A stretch of DNA of 40,365 nucleotides from NCBI RefSeq assembly GCF_003611735.1, contig NZ_RAWG01000063.1:1-40365 (forward strand). Direction: 5' to 3'. The notes under the pieces were generated by a model. The model was not told the DNA's origin. It made no database searches and saw nothing but the letters and a program-made list of their open reading frames with translations. The DNA is from Corallococcus sicarius. GTDB taxonomy: Bacteria > Myxococcota > Myxococcia > Myxococcales > Myxococcaceae. Positions within the stretch are counted from its first letter, which is position 1, and every line of letters begins with the position of its first letter. Shown piece by piece: positions 33,083 to 40,365 of this stretch. The position numbers were made by a program, and so were the translations under genes.

Positions 33083-33945
33083 ACACGCACGAGGTCCTTG
33101 CTCGGTGGAACACCGAACTTGCGCGCGTACTCGCGGCTGAACTGGTGAGGGCTCTCGTAGCCCACGCCGAAGGCCGCCGCCGACACCGAAGCCTCCCCCG
33201 CGCGCAGCAGGCGCCGGGCCTCCAGCAGGCGGAGCTCCTTCTGGTACTGCAGCGGCGTCGACGCGGTGACCGCCTTGAAGTGCTTGTGGAACGAGGGCGC
33301 GCTCATGCCCACCTCGCGCGCGAGCAGGGGAATGGTGATGGGCTCGCGGAAGTCGCGGCGGATGTGCGCGATGGCGCGGGTGATGGCGCTGGCCTGGCTG
33401 TCGTGGCGGATGAGCCCCCGCAGCATGCCGCCGAAGGGCGCCATGAGCAGCCGGTAGTGGAGCTCGCGCACGATGGCCGGGCCGAGCACCCGCGCCTCAA
33501 CCGGCGAGGAGGCGACGGTGAGAAAGCGGTGCAGGGCCTCGACCAGCGGAGGCGCCGCCTGATGCACCTCCAGGGCTCGGGCGTCTTCGCCGCGTGGCGC
33601 GGCGTCTCCCACCTCGGCGTGCACGCTGCGCAGGAGTCCGAGGTCGACGTCGAGCAGCAGCGCGAGGTACGGCGCGCGGGTGATGCGGGAGCGCACCGGC
33701 AGGTCGTGGCTGATCAGCAGGCAGTGGCCCGCGCTCATGCCGAAGGTGCGCCCGCCGAAGGTCGTCTCCTTGCGACCCGCGGCGATGAGGCAGATGACGG
33801 GCTCGTAGATGGAGCCCTCGAAGGCCGTGGGGCGGTGGTGCCGCAACAGCCGCAGGCCGGGCAGCGGGCGGATCACCTGCGGCCCGTCGTCCGACGGTGC
33901 CGGAAAGAGCCTGAAGGCTTGCTGTGCGAGTCGTTCGAGGTCCAT
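33079..33945 (-). CDS. AraC family transcriptional regulator (AraC_N type)
   Basis: 288 residues. The N-terminal part ([37 protein letters not shown]) is the cupin-like AraC_N ligand domain. The C-terminal part carries both helix-turn-helix motifs: [21 protein letters not shown] at about 200-222 and [20 protein letters not shown] with KFGVPP near the end. Known: AraC_N proteins commonly activate an adjacent, divergent oxidoreductase in response to a reactive or aromatic compound. Here a divergent aldo/keto reductase starts 151 bp away, which fits. Confidence 0.9.
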   Translation of the reverse strand: MDLERLAQQAFRLFPAPSDDGPQVIRPLPGLRLLRHHRPTAFEGSIYEPVICLIAAGRKETTFGGRTFGMSAGHCLLISHDLPVRSRITRAPYLALLLDVDLGLLRSVHAEVGDAAPRGEDARALEVHQAAPPLVEALHRFLTVASSPVEARVLGPAIVRELHYRLLMAPFGGMLRGLIRHDSQASAITRAIAHIRRDFREPITIPLLAREVGMSAPSFHKHFKAVTASTPLQYQKELRLLEARRLLRAGEASVSAAAFGVGYESPHQFSREYARKFGVPPSKDLVRV

Positions 33946-33993
33946 GCCGGCTCCCAGGAAGACGGTAGCAAGGGCCGTAGGCGGACGCTCGAT

Positions 33994-34009
33994 TCTCTAC
34001 TCCTAGAGA
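33994..34009. promoter_or_regulatory. Small dyad in the AraC/aldo-keto reductase divergent promoter
   Basis: TCTCTA-CTCC-TAGAGA, perfect 6-bp arms, 48 bp before the AraC start and 87 bp before the reductase start. It is a candidate regulator site; the short arms make chance possible. AraC proteins usually bind direct repeats, which I did not find. Confidence 0.3.
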
Positions 34010-34096
34010 GGATTGGGCACAACACGCAGAGGCTTGGGCAGGCGCGTCCAGGGCCCGCGCCGTACGTTACGTGCACACCCCAGCCGGAGACGCACC

Positions 34097-35020
34097 ATGA
34101 CCGAACGTCACACCCGCATCCTCAGCCCAGGCGTCGAGATGCCCCTGCTCGGCTTCGGGACCTACCTCATCCCCGACGCGGAGGCGACCAGCGCGGTCCG
34201 CGAAGCCCTTCGCGCCGGCTACCGGCACATCGACACCGCGGAGGTCTACCAGAACGAGCGCGGCGTCGGCGAGGCGCTGCGGCAGGCCATCGCGGCCGGC
34301 GAGGTGACCCGGCGCGAGCTGTTCATCACCACCAAGCTGTGGCCGGGCAACGCGGCGTGGGGCCAGACGCCGAAGACGACCGCCACCACCATCGCCTCGC
34401 TCCACGAGAGCCTCGCGCGGCTGCAGCTCGACTTCGTCGACCTCTACCTCATCCACGCGCCCTTCGACCGCGAGCAGCGGCTTGCCCAATGGCGTGGCCT
34501 GATCGAGCTCAAGGCACAGGGAAAGGCACGCGCCATCGGGGTGAGCAACTTCAATGTCTCTCACATCGAGGAGCTCGAAGCCGCTGGCCTACCGATGCCC
34601 GAAGCCAACCAGATCGAGCTCCACCCGTGGTCGCAGAAGCCCGCGCTGGTGCGGGAACTCACCCGGCGCGGCATCACCGCCATCGCCTACAGCAGCCTGG
34701 TGCCGCTCTCGACGTGGCGGGTGGCCCCCGGGCACAACAGCGCGAAGACCGAACAGATGCGGGCTGAAGGCCAGCGCGCCGACTCCCCGTTCAAGGCAAT
34801 GGCCGCCCGGTACGGGGTGAGCGAGGCGCAGGTGCTGCTGCGCTGGGGCATCCAGAAGGGGTACCCGGTGCTGCCCAAGAGCACCCAACCCCAGCGCATG
34901 CGGCAGAACGCCGACCTGTTCTCCTTCACGCTCGACGCCGCCGACATGGCCACCATCGAGACGATGGACCGCGGTGACGGCGTGGCGTGGAACGCTGGCG
35001 ACCCGACGCGCGCGGCCTGA
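34097..35020 (+). CDS. Aldo/keto reductase (2,5-diketo-D-gluconate reductase-like)
   Basis: 307 residues from the ATG at 34097 (MTERHTRILSPGVEMPLLGF), with CGGAGAC at SD distance. Seen: GFGTYLIP, catalytic Asp and Tyr in YRHIDTAEVYQNE, Lys in FITTKLWPG, His in DLYLIHAPFD, AIGVSNFNVSHI, QIELHPW and VLPKSTQPQRMRQN for NADPH binding. The order and spacing fit the AKR5-like bacterial group. Known: broad reduction of aldehydes and ketones. The divergent AraC regulator suggests induction by a substrate or stress compound. Confidence 0.91.
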   Translation: MTERHTRILSPGVEMPLLGFGTYLIPDAEATSAVREALRAGYRHIDTAEVYQNERGVGEALRQAIAAGEVTRRELFITTKLWPGNAAWGQTPKTTATTIASLHESLARLQLDFVDLYLIHAPFDREQRLAQWRGLIELKAQGKARAIGVSNFNVSHIEELEAAGLPMPEANQIELHPWSQKPALVRELTRRGITAIAYSSLVPLSTWRVAPGHNSAKTEQMRAEGQRADSPFKAMAARYGVSEAQVLLRWGIQKGYPVLPKSTQPQRMRQNADLFSFTLDAADMATIETMDRGDGVAWNAGDPTRAA

Positions 35021-35052
35021 GCGGAGGACAGGAAGGCCTGCGGTCCCGGCCC

Positions 35053-35871
35053 CTACCCGTCCACGGGCCGGGTGAGGCCCAGCGCGTCCGCGTAGCTGTG
35101 CAGTCCGCGGATGTGATTGCCGCCGTCCACGGCGATGGTGTCTCCGGTAATCCAGGACGCGAGGTCGCTGCAGAGGAACGACACCACCTTCGCCACGTCA
35201 TCGGGCTCGCCCCACGACTTCCCGAGCGGCGTGTGGGCGAGGAAGCCCTGCGCCATGGCTCCCTTCCCCAGGCCGGCCACCTCGGCCAGGGGCGTGCGGA
35301 TGGCGCCCGGGGCCACGACATTCACCCGGATGCCATAACGCCCCAGCTCCGAAGCCACGGCCTTCGAGAAGTTCGCGAGCCCCGCCTTGGAGGCGCAGTA
35401 GTGGGACAGCCCGTCCGTCACCGCCGTCTGGTTCAGCGAGGAGATGTTGACGATGGAGCCCGGCTGCTTCGCGGCGACGAGCGCCTTCGCGAGCGCCTGG
35501 GTGAACAGGAAGGGCCCCTTGAGGTTGATGGACATGACCTGGTCGAATTCCGCCTCGGGCAAGTCGAGCAGCGTGCGGACGGTGGCCGTTCCGGCGTTGT
35601 TCACCAGGATGCCCGGGAGGCCAAACTCGCGCGTGGCGACTTCGAGCGCTCGCGCCACGTCCTCCGCGCGAACCACGTCTCCCGCGAAGGGCACGGCCCG
35701 GGTGCGGCCCTCCGCCACCCGGTTCAGCTCCGCGGCGGCCGCCTCCAGCTTCTCCGGCGTCCGCCCGAACAGCAGGACGTTGGTGCCGTCCCGCATGAGG
35801 CGCGCGGCGATTCCCAGCCCGATGCCCTGTCCTGCTCCCGTCACGATGGCACTGCTCGACATCAGCTGCAT
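35053..35871 (-). CDS. Short-chain dehydrogenase/reductase (SDR)
   Basis: 272 residues from the ATG at 35871, preceded by AGGAG; an ATG 9 bp later (MSSSAIVTG) is possible. The frame stays open upstream, but that part is antisense or inside the MerR gene region. Seen: TGAGQGIGLGIA cofactor motif, LVNNAGTAT, SIVNISSLNQ with the catalytic Ser, YCASKAGL with Tyr and Lys, and ITGDTIAVDGG near the end. This is the classical SDR layout (Rossmann, NAD(P)H). The residue after the first strand (LLFGRTPEKL) with Arg suggests NADP preference. Substrate unknown. It lies 104 bp downstream of the MerR gene on the same strand. Confidence 0.9.
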   Translation of the reverse strand: MQLMSSSAIVTGAGQGIGLGIAARLMRDGTNVLLFGRTPEKLEAAAAELNRVAEGRTRAVPFAGDVVRAEDVARALEVATREFGLPGILVNNAGTATVRTLLDLPEAEFDQVMSINLKGPFLFTQALAKALVAAKQPGSIVNISSLNQTAVTDGLSHYCASKAGLANFSKAVASELGRYGIRVNVVAPGAIRTPLAEVAGLGKGAMAQGFLAHTPLGKSWGEPDDVAKVVSFLCSDLASWITGDTIAVDGGNHIRGLHSYADALGLTRPVDG

Positions 35872-35975
35872 GGTGTGGCTCCTGGGTGAGGTTCCGGCGA
35901 TGGCCATGACTCTATGCCGACCCCGCGTCGCCGCTCGGGCCTTGCTGCCGATGCGCTTCAGCCCCTGCACTTCGC

Positions 35976-36800
35976 TCAGGTCCTGTTTCGAAGCCCGCTC
36001 CCCACCCAAGGCAGCGCGAGTTCGGTCAGCCACGAAGCGCCATCCTTCGTGGCCACGCGCAGGTACGTCTCGCGCAGGGGAATGGACGGGGTGCGCTCCT
36101 TCGCATGGAGGTGGGCGAAGAGGCGGGCCCAGGAAGGGCCCACCGACTCGGGAGGGCCGGAGTGGACGATCACGGCCGTCTGCACCTCGGGCAATTCCTC
36201 GACATGGACGCCCTCCGGAGTGGCCCCGGGTGCCAGGGGGACACACCAGGAGAGGTCCGCGTCGTCCTCGCGGTACTCCGCCTCGTGCAGGAGGCAGAAG
36301 GGCGCACCGGCCACGTGGGGGCCGCACGTGGCCAGCAGTCGAGGGAAGACCTCCGACGCGTCTGAGTACCGCCCCCGTGCGCGATGCACGGCGACGCGGA
36401 CCGGCGGGAGCCAGTGCTCGAGGAGCGGCGGTGGTGCGCGCAGGTACTCCTCCGCCTGGGCCTGGTGCCGCAGCAGCGTGTCCAAAGCCAGCACGGAGCG
36501 TTGCGCGCTGGCGGCTTCCTCGGCGAGTCGGGCCCGAACGCGCGCCAGTTGCTCCGCGAGCGAGGCACCCTGGCTCAGCTCCGCGAGCACTCCGCGAATC
36601 TCTTCCAGCGACAGCCGCAGGTCGCGCAGCGCGCGCAGGGTGTGGGCCAGGGGGATGTCGCGCTCGGTGTAGTACCGGTAGCCGGAGGAGGGGTCCACGC
36701 GCGAGGGTTCGAGCAGTCCCTTCTCCTGGTAGAGGCGCAGCGCCTTCACGCTCAAGCCGGTGATGCGCGACATCTCGCCAATGGCATACATCCGTCCCAT
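35976..36800 (-). CDS. MerR family regulator with GyrI-like effector domain (BmrR type)
   Basis: 274 residues from the ATG at 36800; MYAIGEMSRITGLS could also start at 36791. Seen: N-terminal winged HTH (YAIGEMSRITGLSVKALRLY, SGYRYYTERDIP), then a long coiled-coil helix at about 75-115 (LAELSQGASLAEQLARVRAR), then an effector domain of about 150 residues, beginning near PVRVAVHRARGRYSDASEVF and ending YLRVATKDGASWLTELALPW, as in GyrI-like multidrug-binding domains. The start shares one base with the upstream hydrolase stop (TGATG). Inferred: it activates its own operon from the palindrome at 37920-37936 on binding a hydrophobic compound. Confidence 0.88.
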   Translation of the reverse strand: MGRMYAIGEMSRITGLSVKALRLYQEKGLLEPSRVDPSSGYRYYTERDIPLAHTLRALRDLRLSLEEIRGVLAELSQGASLAEQLARVRARLAEEAASAQRSVLALDTLLRHQAQAEEYLRAPPPLLEHWLPPVRVAVHRARGRYSDASEVFPRLLATCGPHVAGAPFCLLHEAEYREDDADLSWCVPLAPGATPEGVHVEELPEVQTAVIVHSGPPESVGPSWARLFAHLHAKERTPSIPLRETYLRVATKDGASWLTELALPWVGSGLRNRT

Positions 36801-37870
36801 CACCGCTCCATCTCCGCGAGGAATGCGCGCACCGTGGCCGCGAAGGCCTCGGGCTGCTCCTCGAAGGGGAAGTGCCCGCTGCCCGTCAACTCCACCAGCC
36901 GCGCGTGGGGCAAGGCTTCTACCACGCGGACGGTGGCGGAGCGCGGCTGCAGGTCCTCGGCCCCGTGAATGACGAGCGTGGGCGCGCGCACCCGGCGCAG
37001 CCAGTCGCTCCAGTCGTGATGGCGTCCCAGGCTCAGGTAGAGCCCCAGGGTGAGGAAGCCTCCGGCGGCACCGGAGCCAGGCAGCCGCGCCTGGGGACGC
37101 TCCCTCCGCAGGGCCTGGACGTACAGCGGTCCGAAGCCAGCGAAGTGCTCGGCGAGGTGCGCCTCGTCGTCCTTCAGGCGCGCGGGGAAGTCGAAGGAGT
37201 GCTTCATCCATGCCGCCAGCGCGCGCTGGCCTTCCGCGTCCAGCCTGGCCCGCACCTGGGTGAAGAGGTCGCCTTCTTCGTCAACGGGCATCGTCACCAG
37301 CGGAGCGGGTGCCACCAGCACGAGGGCCTCCACCCGCTCCGGCCACTCCGCGGCGTACAGTGCGGCCACCAGGGCTCCGAAAGAGTGTCCCACCAACGTG
37401 AGGCGCTCCTTCCCGAGCAGCCGCCGGATGCGCTCGAGGTCCGCGAGCTGCGCGGCGAGTCCCAGTCGGGCCTCCACCGCCTGCATGGCCTGCCACGTGC
37501 CGCCGGGTGGAGCATGGGTGAAGGGACGCGAAGAGGCACCGCAGCCTCGCTGATCATAGAAGTGCCAGCGCAGGGTGTCGCCCGTGATGACCGCCGCGCG
37601 CCAGGGCTCCGCCGGGGGCAGACCGGGGCCACCGTGCACGACGACGACGTCACGCCCCTCGCCCACGACCCTGTGGTGGAGTTGCACGTCCGGCGCCACC
37701 TGCCAGGACGGGGCATCCGCCCGTTGTCCCGGGGGGACCTCCAGCGTTTCGCCCCGCGCGGCCAGCGCCTGCTCCACGGTGCCCGGATGGAAGAGCGCTC
37801 GCCCCATCCACCACCAGGTGCCCGCCGCCGCGCCCACCAGCAGGACGAGTGCTCCAAGGGCTACCGCCAT
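36800..37870 (-). CDS. Membrane-anchored alpha/beta hydrolase (proline iminopeptidase-like)
   Basis: 356 residues from the ATG at 37870, chosen over an ATG at 37903 because GGAGGA lies directly before it. Residues 1-28 (MAVALGALVLLVGAAAGTWW) form a membrane helix or uncleaved signal. Seen: VVVHGGPGLPP, YDQRGCGASS, nucleophile GHSFGALVAAL, acid in VIHGAEDLQ and GSGHFPFEEQP with the His. HGGPG plus DQRGCGAS are typical of the proline iminopeptidase group (S33). Coupled to the MerR gene by TGATG. Inferred: it acts on a peptide, ester or drug that the MerR protein senses. Confidence 0.87.
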   Translation of the reverse strand: MAVALGALVLLVGAAAGTWWWMGRALFHPGTVEQALAARGETLEVPPGQRADAPSWQVAPDVQLHHRVVGEGRDVVVVHGGPGLPPAEPWRAAVITGDTLRWHFYDQRGCGASSRPFTHAPPGGTWQAMQAVEARLGLAAQLADLERIRRLLGKERLTLVGHSFGALVAALYAAEWPERVEALVLVAPAPLVTMPVDEEGDLFTQVRARLDAEGQRALAAWMKHSFDFPARLKDDEAHLAEHFAGFGPLYVQALRRERPQARLPGSGAAGGFLTLGLYLSLGRHHDWSDWLRRVRAPTLVIHGAEDLQPRSATVRVVEALPHARLVELTGSGHFPFEEQPEAFAATVRAFLAEMER

Positions 37871-37919
37871 GACCTTCCTCCGAAACGTGTGTCTGGGTGA
37901 CATGCGCGGAGGGTGGCGG

Positions 37920-37936
37920 TCTCCCCCTGGGGGAGA
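37920..37936. promoter_or_regulatory. MerR-type operator upstream of the hydrolase-MerR operon
   Basis: TCTCCCCCTGGGGGAGA is a perfect 8-1-8 palindrome. On the minus strand it directly follows TTGAC (37937-37941), so the dyad sits in the spacer of a promoter facing the hydrolase gene, as MerR regulators require. The -10 region is GC-rich and not convincing. Confidence 0.65.
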
Positions 37937-38051
37937 GTCAAGCGAAGGCCCACGATGGCATCGCCACCGGGCTTGCTGGCCGGGAGCCTCGCCATGAACA
38001 TCCTTCGTTGCCTGCTACGGTCGGCGGCGTCTTCTCGGAGGTTGCCCGCCG

Positions 38052-38963
38052 GTGCTTCTGGTTTCCCGTCCGTTGCTTCTGCTGTCCTTTCTCCTGCTGG
38101 GCACGGACGTCATCGCCCAGGAGGCTCCACGAGGGCGTGAGTTGACGCAGCGGCGGGTGACGCTCTCCCGATCCGTGGCCGACACGCCGGTGGAACTGCA
38201 CGTCGCTCCGGGGTTCCTCACCGCGTTGGAGTTCGACGCTCCGGTGGACCGCGATGCCGTGACGTCTGGAAACACGGGCCTTCAGTTCGCTCTGTTCGAG
38301 GTCAATTCCCGAAGCATCGTGCTCAGGCCCACGGGGGAGTTCACTCCTGGGGAGCGCGTCCTGCTGACCGTGCCCTTCGCGGACGGCATGTCCCCGGCAC
38401 GCGCCGTGTTCGCCCTCGTCTGGAACGCATCACAGGTGGATGTGCAAGTCCAGGTATTGCGGCTGCCACGCACGGCCGAGGCGGTACAGGCCGAACTGGA
38501 CGAGGTGCGCGCCGCGTGCGCGGGCAAGGATGCTGAATTGGAAGTCCTCCGAACCCGAAACGCGGCCACGGGGCCCTCGGGCATGATCCTGACCGGGACG
38601 ATGGACGTTGACGGCGTCCAAGCGAAAGACCTCCTGGACAAGTCGTTGAATCCCACTGACGGGCTGAAGGTAGAGCGTGTCACCGCCTTCCGAGGCACAG
38701 GGTGGGTCGCGCTCTCGCTTGCAGTCACGAATGAAGGGACGGCGCCCTGGACGCCCACGGAGGCCCGGCTGTTTTCGGTGGGGGGTGGACGTTCCCGTGC
38801 CGCGACGGTGGCGCTGCGAGAGCCTCACATCGCTCCCGGCGAGAAGGCGCGGGTCGTGGTGGAAACCCGCGGCGAGGATTGGCCCGAAGACGCCGCCCTC
38901 CGGGTGGAGCTGCGCGACAGCACGGGAGCGCGGCGCCTTCTCATCCCTTCCCTGGTGTTCTAG
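38052..38963 (+). CDS. DUF2381 family secreted protein (Myxococcus paralogous family)
   Basis: 303 residues from a GTG at 38052, with GGAGG about 10 nt before. Signal peptide MLLVSRPLLLLSFLLLGTDV, cleaved near IAQ. The mature part is mostly beta strands (VADTPVELHVAPGFLTALEF, SRSIVLRPTGEFTPGERVLL) with one helix at about 135-170 (AVQAELDEVRAACAGKDAEL) and a second beta domain (GTGWVALSLAVTNEGTAPWT) to the end. This is the TIGR02268/DUF2381 pattern, found almost only in myxobacteria, function unknown. A kinase gene starts 11 bp after its stop, so both are one operon; pairing of this family with Ser/Thr kinases is a known myxobacterial pattern as I recall it. Confidence 0.87.
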   Translation: MLLVSRPLLLLSFLLLGTDVIAQEAPRGRELTQRRVTLSRSVADTPVELHVAPGFLTALEFDAPVDRDAVTSGNTGLQFALFEVNSRSIVLRPTGEFTPGERVLLTVPFADGMSPARAVFALVWNASQVDVQVQVLRLPRTAEAVQAELDEVRAACAGKDAELEVLRTRNAATGPSGMILTGTMDVDGVQAKDLLDKSLNPTDGLKVERVTAFRGTGWVALSLAVTNEGTAPWTPTEARLFSVGGGRSRAATVALREPHIAPGEKARVVVETRGEDWPEDAALRVELRDSTGARRLLIPSLVF

Positions 38964-38974
38964 AAGCGCGGGCC

Positions 38975-40365
38975 ATGCTGCTTTTCATTCCCGCCAGCTT
39001 GAAGCCCGGGCAGATGGTGGACGGCTGGCGCGTGGTGAAGCCCCTGGGCTCGGGCTCCTTCGGCGCCGTCTACCTCGTGGAGAAGGAGGGCCAGCGTTTC
39101 GCGCTGAAGATGGCCATGCACCGCGCCAGCAGTGGAGACGCGGAGCAGTCGGACGCGCGCCTGATGCGGGAGCTGGTCTGCCTGGCCCAGGTGAGCGGCC
39201 ATCCCAACATCGTGCGCACGTACGCCCACGGCCGCTGGAACGACGCGACACGGGGCTGGCTCTACGTCGTCGAGGACTACGTGGAGGGCTACACGCTGGG
39301 CGAGTGGCTGGAGAAGACGCACCCCACGGCGCACGAGGTGACGGTCCTCTTCGTCAAGCTCGCTTCCGCCCTGGCCCACGTGCACGCACGGAGCGTGTTC
39401 CACCGGGACTTGAAGTTGAGCAACATCCTGGTGCGTGCCTCCGACGGCGAGCCCTTCCTGCTGGACTTCGGGGTGGGCAGCTACGCGCGGGCGCCCGAAT
39501 TGACGGAGGGCCCCCTGCCGCCCGGCACCCGGCGCTACCGCTCCCCCGAGGCCACGAAGTTCCTGCGCGAGCATGGCGAGGAGTCCGAAGCGCGCTATGA
39601 GTTCAAGGCCACGGATGACGTCTACGCGCTGGGCATCTGCCTCTACGATTTGCTGACGATTGCGCGCCCCTGGAGTGAGTCTCCGGCCATGTTCCTGGGT
39701 GGGCGGCTGGAGTTGCCCGCGCCGCATTCGCTCAACCCTCGGGTGCCCGCGGCGCTGGGGGCGGCCGTCCTCCATTTCGTTGCCCGCGCCCCGGAGAAGC
39801 GGGCGCCCACGGCGGAGGTGATGCGGCGCGAGCTGGCGGCGCTGCTGCCCGAGGTGGGAATCGCCTGGCGGGAGCCCTTCCACGTTCCCAGGCCCCCTGT
39901 TCAACTCGCCCCCGAGGCGCCTCCAGTACTGTCACAAGAGGTGCCCGCCCCGGCTGCCCGGCGTGGACTGGCGACCGCGCGAGGGGCCTTCGTGGTGGGG
40001 CTCGCCGTGCTCCTGGGCGGCCTCGTGCTCTGGCGCTTTGTGACACCCTCGGAGGCTCCGCCTGCTGCACGGCAAGCGCCGGTAACGTCCTCCTCCTCGC
40101 GACAGGTGGACCCAGCGCTGAAGCAACCTCTTCCCCCTCCAACGCCCGCCACGACGTCCCCTGAAGTAGCCTCTCCCGTGTCCGCACCCGAGCCGAAGGA
40201 AAGTCCTCCCGTGAAGCGCGCTCCCTCGCCCCTCTCGCCGCCGCCCGCCTCCTCCACCCGGAAGCCAAAGCCCCTGGCCGTCTCCCAGGGGACGGCCAGG
40301 GGCTTTGGCTTCCGGGTGGAGGAGGCGGGCGGCGGCGAGAGGGGCGAGGGAGCGCGCTTCACGGG
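38975..40365 (+). CDS. Membrane Ser/Thr protein kinase (3' partial; end unreliable)
   Basis: 463 codons from the ATG at 38975, still open at the last base. Kinase domain at about 15-295: LGSGSFGAVYLV, Lys45 in FALKMA, HRDLKLSNILV with Asp145, DFG at 164-166, and a degraded APE segment (RYRSPEATKF). After an Ala/Pro linker a membrane helix follows at about 337-356 (GAFVVGLAVLLGGLVLW), then a Pro/Ser/Lys-rich extracytoplasmic stretch. From 40208 the DNA is a fold-back repeat, so residues after about 435 (VSQGTARGFGF and on) are probably not real. Co-transcribed with the DUF2381 gene. Inferred: signalling kinase whose periplasmic part may sense or contact the DUF2381 protein. Confidence 0.88.
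   Translation, partial: MLLFIPASLKPGQMVDGWRVVKPLGSGSFGAVYLVEKEGQRFALKMAMHRASSGDAEQSDARLMRELVCLAQVSGHPNIVRTYAHGRWNDATRGWLYVVEDYVEGYTLGEWLEKTHPTAHEVTVLFVKLASALAHVHARSVFHRDLKLSNILVRASDGEPFLLDFGVGSYARAPELTEGPLPPGTRRYRSPEATKFLREHGEESEARYEFKATDDVYALGICLYDLLTIARPWSESPAMFLGGRLELPAPHSLNPRVPAALGAAVLHFVARAPEKRAPTAEVMRRELAALLPEVGIAWREPFHVPRPPVQLAPEAPPVLSQEVPAPAARRGLATARGAFVVGLAVLLGGLVLWRFVTPSEAPPAARQAPVTSSSSRQVDPALKQPLPPPTPATTSPEVASPVSAPEPKESPPVKRAPSPLSPPPASSTRKPKPLAVSQGTARGFGFRVEEAGGGERGEGARFT
40208..40365. repeat. Perfect 75-bp inverted repeat ending at the last base
   Basis: Bases 40208-40282 are the exact reverse complement of 40291-40365, with an 8-nt spacer TCCCAGGG (40283-40290). The right arm ends on the final base of the window. 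A perfect long hairpin inside a kinase gene, touching a sequence end, is what a fold-back assembly or library artefact produces. Confidence 0.92.

Noticed and set aside
37871-37903. Upstream ATG for the S33-type hydrolase
   Set aside because: No ribosome site before 37903, while GGAGGA lies directly before the ATG at 37870.

Overview
The window reads as chromosomal DNA of a myxobacterium (Myxococcota, most likely Myxococcaceae such as Corallococcus or Myxococcus; genus is inference). Reasons: very high GC with almost every third codon position G or C, long antisense open frames as expected at that GC, two eukaryote-like Ser/Thr kinases, a DUF2381-type secreted protein, many small lipoproteins, and many one-component regulators paired with enzymes. 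No rRNA, tRNA, CRISPR array, transposase or phage gene was seen.

Layout. 1-2702: 3' part of an Asp/Asn beta-hydroxylase-like gene, a membrane-anchored methyltransferase and a choloylglycine-hydrolase-like Ntn hydrolase. 2731-10220 (minus): a tightly overlapping four-gene operon, MoxR-type AAA+ ATPase > DUF5682 protein > VWA protein > SWIM/HEAT-repeat protein, the most system-like unit here, preceded on the same strand by a small methyltransferase and a VOC protein. 11273-12164: the VOC gene faces a divergent TetR gene across a perfect 7-3-7 palindrome. 12472-16840: lipoprotein with a ferritin-like domain, C39-like peptidase lipoprotein, glutamine synthetase. 16865-22751: DUF1206 membrane protein, alpha/beta hydrolase, a 1170-residue kinase with TPR-rich C-terminal part, and a small lipoprotein. 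22864-27721: DPP IV-like S9 peptidase, TetR/Asp-nucleophile hydrolase operon with a 20-bp operator, aldo/keto reductase.

27693-30156 is a rearranged patch: a 5'-truncated DHFR/RibD-like gene, a DUF4397 lipoprotein gene, and two gene-end remnants, with a 32-bp near-identical direct repeat on either side of the DUF4397 gene. It is followed by a photoactive-yellow-protein-like PAS domain fused to a probable V4R domain (30157-31188), a bacterial PARG-like gene behind a strong inverted repeat, and a lower-GC pair (lipoprotein plus DUF6968-like protein) resembling a small cargo cassette. 33079-37870: AraC/aldo-keto reductase divergent pair, SDR, and an alpha/beta hydrolase-MerR operon with a MerR-style operator. 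38052-40365: DUF2381 protein and a membrane Ser/Thr kinase in one operon, running off the end.

The last 158 bases form a perfect inverted repeat (75-bp arms, 8-nt spacer) that ends exactly at the last base. This looks like a fold-back artefact at a contig end, so the last residues of the kinase should not be trusted.
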